The position numbers were made by a program, and so were the translations under genes. The notes under the pieces are model-generated. The model was not told the DNA's origin. It saw only the letters and a program-made list of their open reading frames with translations, and did no database searches. A DNA stretch of 8,195 nt, from positions 1-8,195 of the forward strand of contig JAPKZP010000085.1 in NCBI GenBank assembly GCA_026393735.1. The letters are read 5' to 3'. Position 1 is the stretch's first letter; each line of letters begins with the position of its first letter. This document shows, in pieces, positions 5,159 through 8,195 of the stretch. Origin of the DNA: Acidobacteriota bacterium. GTDB taxonomy: Bacteria; Acidobacteriota; Vicinamibacteria; Vicinamibacterales; JAKQTR01.

Positions 5159-6588
5159 TCCGATCCTGGATGCCGCGACTCCGCCACCTGATGCTCGCGC
5201 TCGTGACGGCAGCCACGGCCAGCCCGGCCCTGGCCTCCGGTCCCCCGCACATCGTCGTCATCCTCGTGGATGACATGGGCTACGGGGATCTCGTCGCCTA
5301 TAACCCGCACTCGAAGATCCCGACGCCGCACATCGACCGTCTCGCCGCCGAAGGCATGCGTTTCACCGACGCCCACGCGCCGGGCCCGCTCTGCCACCCA
5401 TCGCGCTACGGGCTGATGACGGGGCGTTACCCCTTCCGGACCGATGTGTCCCGGTGGCCGACCCGGCCGCTGATCGACGAAGGGCAGATCACGCTCCCCT
5501 CGATGGTCCGCGACGCCGGCTACGCCACTGCCATGGTCGGGAAATGGCATCTCGGATTCGCGGAGGACGGCTACGACAAGCCGCTACGCGGCGGGCCCGT
5601 CGATCGCGGCTTCGACAGTTTCTTCGGGATCCGCGCCTCGACCGACATTCCGCCCTATTTCTACATCCGCGGCGACCGCGCCGTGACTCCGCCGAGGGGC
5701 CGCATCGACGCCAACCAGAGCGCAGGGTGGTCGCCGATTCAGGGCGCGTTCTGGCGCGCCGGCGGGATTGCGCCCGACCTCAGATTGAGCGACGTGCTGC
5801 CGAGACTCACGGACGAGGCGATTTCAGTGATCGAGAAGCGGCGCGGGGCCGGAACGCCGCTGATGCTCTACCTCGCCTACCCTGCGCCGCACACGCCCTG
5901 GTTGCCGTCGCCCGCGTTCATGGGCAAGAGCGGCGCCGGCCTGTACGGCGATTTCCTGATGATGGTCGATCATGAGATCGGTCGGGTGCTCGCGGCGCTG
6001 GAATCCGCGAGCATGCTCGACAAGACCCTGGTCGTCTTCGCGTCCGACAACGGTCCCGTCTGGTATCGCGCGGACGCGGCGCGATTCGGTCACGACTCCG
6101 CCGGAGGTCTCCGCGGGATGAAAGCCGACGCCTGGGAGGCCGGGCATCGCATGCCGTTCATCGTCCGCTGGCCGGGCACGGTCGGCGCCGGGTCCGTCTG
6201 CGACCAGACGATCAGCTTTACCGACGTGTTGGCGACCGTGGCCGACGTCGTCGGCAAGGACCTCCCCGCCGGAGCCGGCCCCGACAGCTTCAGCTTCCTT
6301 CCAACTCTCAAGGGCGGGACCATCCGGCGGCCACCGATCGTGATGCAATCCGGCGGCGGGTTCATGACCATCCGCTCGGGCCGCTGGAAGCTCATCGAAG
6401 GGCTCGGGTCGGGTGGCTTCTCCCAGCCGTCGAGGATCACCCCTGGCCCGGGAGACCCGGCGGGCCAACTCTACGACCTTGCCGCCGACCCGGCCGAGAC
6501 GACGAATCGGTTTGCCGGGGAACCCGAGGTCGTCGAGCGCCTTCGCGCCGAGATGCGCCGAATCGTCGCGGCGGGGCGGAGCCGCTGA
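5140..6588 (+). CDS. Secreted type I (FGly) sulfatase
   Basis: This 482-residue protein has a Sec signal peptide (about 1-32, ending SPALAS) and one alkaline-phosphatase-superfamily sulfatase domain. The motif CHPSR (85-89) is the C-x-P-S-R signature; Cys85 would be converted to formylglycine by a maturase not present in this window. Other family residues are visible: metal Asp44-Asp45 (LVDDMGYGD), GKWHLG with Lys135 and His137, HTPW with His251, SDNG with Asp303-Asn304, and Lys328. The enzyme hydrolyses sulfate esters, probably of a polysaccharide or glycoconjugate, in the periplasm or outside; the 'DIPPYFYI' segment recalls arylsulfatase-A-like members, but the substrate cannot be named. 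The length is normal and no residue is missing. It is followed by a strong hairpin and then the phosphoesterase. The start is set by GGAGG and the signal peptide. Confidence 0.95.
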   Translation: MLVSRVIRSWMPRLRHLMLALVTAATASPALASGPPHIVVILVDDMGYGDLVAYNPHSKIPTPHIDRLAAEGMRFTDAHAPGPLCHPSRYGLMTGRYPFRTDVSRWPTRPLIDEGQITLPSMVRDAGYATAMVGKWHLGFAEDGYDKPLRGGPVDRGFDSFFGIRASTDIPPYFYIRGDRAVTPPRGRIDANQSAGWSPIQGAFWRAGGIAPDLRLSDVLPRLTDEAISVIEKRRGAGTPLMLYLAYPAPHTPWLPSPAFMGKSGAGLYGDFLMMVDHEIGRVLAALESASMLDKTLVVFASDNGPVWYRADAARFGHDSAGGLRGMKADAWEAGHRMPFIVRWPGTVGAGSVCDQTISFTDVLATVADVVGKDLPAGAGPDSFSFLPTLKGGTIRRPPIVMQSGGGFMTIRSGRWKLIEGLGSGGFSQPSRITPGPGDPAGQLYDLAADPAETTNRFAGEPEVVERLRAEMRRIVAAGRSR

Positions 6589-6595
6589 CTGCTGC

Positions 6596-6615
6596 CGGCA
6601 GGGCGATCCCTGCCG
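6596..6615 (+). terminator. Strong hairpin after the sulfatase gene
   Basis: CGGCAGGG pairs perfectly with CCCTGCCG around a CGAT tetraloop, beginning 8 nt after the stop. GCTGCCG (6591-6597) could instead pair with CGGCAGC (6625-6631), giving competing folds. There is no T-tract. The remaining sequence to 6760 shows no gene. Confidence 0.5.
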
Positions 6616-6760
6616 CGGTGCGCGCGGCAGCACCGGCGTGAGCGTGCGGTCGTCTGTGCCGATGGGGTACACCGCCCCGTGCCGCCCGGCTTCGGCTGAC
6701 CTCGTCATCGTCACTCCGGACTCGACGTGGGCCTGACGACCGAACGACCGAATGACCTGC

Positions 6761-6771
6761 TACGCTGTCCC
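6761..6771 (+). promoter_or_regulatory. Putative leaderless promoter -10 of the phosphoesterase gene
   Basis: TACGCT (6761-6766) is followed by 5 nt and the ATG at 6772, with no Shine-Dalgarno sequence. The same hexamer precedes the channel gene. Confidence 0.35.
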
Positions 6772-7629
6772 ATGCGTCGACGCGAGTTCCTTTCCATCGT
6801 GGGTGGCGCGGCCGTGGTCGCGGCCATCGGGCCCCCGGCCTCCGCCGCCGAGGCTGATTCCTTCTGCTTCTGCGTGGCTGCGGATCCCCACTGCAACGAC
6901 GGTCCGGGCAAGGGCATGGAGGCCCTGGGGACCGGCGCAGACCGGCTGATGCGTGTCTTCGAACACATCGGGGCCCTGCCGGCGGCCGATCGCCCGGACT
7001 TCCTCATCATCGCGGGCGACCTGCACATGAAGGGGTTCCTGCCGCTTCGGCCGCGCTTCCCGCTGCCCGTGCACGTGACGGCCGGCAATCACGAGTCGTC
7101 CGTCGAGGACCGGAAGGCCCTGCGGGCGGCGTTTCCGCAGGACTTCGTCCGCGACGGGAAGCCGGCCGACTACTACAGCTTCGTGCACAAGGACGTCCGT
7201 TTCGTCAGCGCCTGCACGGCGGGGCTGGGCGGCGAGCACATCGGCACGTTCACCTCCGAGAACATCCAGCCGCGCGGGCAGTGCGAATGGTTGGAAGAGG
7301 AACTGTCGGCGCCCGACGCGCGCAAGGTGTTCTTCACCCACATTCCGGCTGAGCGCGATGGCGCGGACCGCGAGATGCACCTCGGCCGCAACGATTCCCG
7401 CTGGTTCAACGACCTGGTGCGGCGTACGCGTCCGGAGGCGGCGTTTTACGGGCACCTGCACCAGCCGACGGCGACCTACCGGCTGGGCGGAACGGATGTG
7501 TGGCAGGTCCGGTCGTGCTGCTGGAACTTCAACAGCGAGCCCATCGGTTTCCTGCACGTGCGCGTCGGCCCGTCGGGCCTGGCCGTGCGCGAGATCATCA
7601 CCGGCACACCGGCCGCGGCTGACTACTGA
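6772..7629 (+). CDS. Tat-exported calcineurin-like metallophosphoesterase
   Basis: This 285-residue protein begins MRRREFLS, a twin-arginine motif, followed by a hydrophobic stretch and an Ala-rich cleavage region (to about 26), so it is likely exported folded with its metals. The five calcineurin-like blocks are complete: D-P-H (Asp38, His40), GD (Asp83), GNHE (Asn106, His107), the single His in 'FFTHIP' (His190) and GHLH (His228, His230). Such enzymes use a two-metal centre to cleave phosphomonoesters or phosphodiesters; the substrate here is unknown. Position between a sulfatase and a GH92 remnant suggests work on an extracytoplasmic phosphorylated or sulfated glycan, but this rests on context alone. 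The ATG at 6772 puts the RR motif at the very N-terminus and lies 5 nt after a promoter-like hexamer; an in-frame ATG at 6727 would add 15 residues with no ribosome site. Confidence 0.94.
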   Translation: MRRREFLSIVGGAAVVAAIGPPASAAEADSFCFCVAADPHCNDGPGKGMEALGTGADRLMRVFEHIGALPAADRPDFLIIAGDLHMKGFLPLRPRFPLPVHVTAGNHESSVEDRKALRAAFPQDFVRDGKPADYYSFVHKDVRFVSACTAGLGGEHIGTFTSENIQPRGQCEWLEEELSAPDARKVFFTHIPAERDGADREMHLGRNDSRWFNDLVRRTRPEAAFYGHLHQPTATYRLGGTDVWQVRSCCWNFNSEPIGFLHVRVGPSGLAVREIITGTPAAADY

Positions 7630-7649
7630 ATCGGGACTGTGGTGCGGGG

Positions 7650-7661
7650 TATGATTCGCCC
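7650..7661 (+). promoter_or_regulatory. Putative leaderless promoter -10 of the GH92 pseudogene
   Basis: TATGAT (7650-7655) lies 6 nt before the ATG at 7662, matching the arrangement at 5027. The promoter appears intact although the gene behind it is broken. Confidence 0.4.
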
Positions 7662-8155
7662 ATGGTGCGTCGCCTCGCGCTCGTTTTCGTCCTCGGCTGC
7701 GCGGCCGCCATGCCCGGGGTTCGTCGAGTCGAACTCGGCCATCTACACGTACTTCGTTCCGCACGATCTCCCGGGCCTGGTCAGTGCCATCGGCGGCCCG
7801 GCGGCCTTCATCGACAAGCTGAACCGGCAGTTCGAGCTCGCGGCGCCGAAACGGTACGTCACGCCCCATGGCAAGCACGCCGAGGAGTGGGTCGACTACG
7901 AGAACCAGCCCGCTGTTCGACAAGGTTACCGTCACGCTCGACCCGCGCTACTATCCGGGCCGGACCTTCACGATCACGGCGTCGAACAACCTCCCGGGCA
8001 ACGTCTACATCAAGTCGGCCTCGTTGAACGGCGAACCGATCACCGGCCGGTTCTGGATCACGCACCGGGAACTGACGTCGGGGGGCACGCTCGCCATCAC
8101 CCTCGGCCCCCGGCCGAACACAGCGTGGGGCGTGGTGCCGGAAGAAGGCCGGTAG
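7662..8155 (+). pseudogene. GH92 alpha-mannosidase remnant with two deletions and frame changes
   Basis: Three pieces in three frames read as one GH92 protein. Piece A (7662 to about 7716) is a start with a signal peptide (MVRRLALVFVLGCAAA). Piece B (about 7717-7911) gives GFVESNSAIYTYFVPHD, then 'AIGGPAAFIDKLNRQF' and 'HGKHAEEWVDYENQP', the late catalytic-domain region of GH92. Piece C (7907-8155) gives SPLFDKVTVTLD, 'FTITASNNLPGNVYIKSASLNG' and 'GGTLAITLGPRPNTAWG', the usual C-terminus, ending at TAG. GH92 enzymes are Ca-dependent exo-alpha-mannosidases of roughly 700-800 residues; about 160 remain, so most of the catalytic body is gone and no activity is expected. Frame steps of +1 at both joints fit two deletions, the second at ACCAGCCC (7904-7911). 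An assembly chimera is the alternative. Family assignment is strong; the cause of the damage is inferred. Confidence 0.85.
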
Positions 8156-8195
8156 CAGGCACTACCTGGCAGCCCGCGCAGACTCCTGGGGTTAC

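Noticed and set aside
6760..7935. 391-codon minus-strand open frame opposite the phosphoesterase and GH92 remnant
   Set aside because: It mirrors the phosphoesterase codons, has no recognisable motif, and runs through the damaged GH92 region.
1..8195. Defence system, CRISPR array, transposase, tRNA or rRNA
   Set aside because: No array of spaced repeats, nuclease or recombinase motifs, or RNA-gene structure was recognised on either strand.

Overview
This is a GC-rich bacterial window with eight substantial loci on both strands. The mix suggests a free-living soil or sediment heterotroph: a RimJ/RimL-type acetyltransferase, a LOV-SpoIIE phosphatase, a fasciclin protein, a FGly-type sulfatase, a Tat-exported phosphoesterase and the wreck of a GH92 mannosidase. 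High GC, promoters set directly before start codons, and this gene set would fit an Acidobacteria (Vicinamibacteria-like) genome. Planctomycetes or another deep phylum cannot be excluded; this placement is an inference.

Layout. 1-1203 (+) is the 3' part of a tandem two-domain GNAT acetyltransferase, with its start outside the window. It converges on 1213-1758 (-), an exported rhodanese-like protein. Upstream of that, a short reading frame carries a perfect EF-hand loop (1817-1852, -). Next comes 1869-3101 (-), a blue-light-type LOV domain fused to a SpoIIE/PP2C phosphatase. The divergent intergenic region 3102-3446 is packed with inverted repeats. 3447-3929 (+) is a secreted FAS1 protein. 4080-4901 (+) is a single-domain voltage-gated cation channel with filter TLEGWVD, resembling the Ca-selective prokaryotic type. 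5140-6588 (+) is a secreted type I sulfatase, possibly preceded by a 39-codon leader frame. 6772-7629 (+) is a Tat-exported calcineurin-like phosphoesterase. 7662-8155 (+) is a GH92 alpha-mannosidase pseudogene reduced to its signal peptide and two C-terminal blocks in three frames.

The genes do not form one obvious pathway. The sulfatase, phosphoesterase and GH92 remnant may be what is left of an extracytoplasmic glycan-degradation cluster. The LOV-phosphatase, the calcium-like channel and the EF-hand fragment are signalling parts that sit near one another, but nothing in the sequence ties them functionally.

Regulation shows a recurring pattern. Five genes or frames have a TANNNT hexamer 5 or 6 nt before the ATG (3101 -, 4080, 5039, 6772, 7662), the geometry expected for leaderless transcripts. 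The rhodanese, fasciclin and sulfatase genes instead have clear Shine-Dalgarno sequences. No CRISPR array, tRNA, rRNA, transposase or complete new multi-gene system was seen. The most rewarding items are the channel filter, the LOV-PP2C fusion, the leaderless-promoter pattern, the hairpin-dense intergenic element and the GH92 deletion scar.
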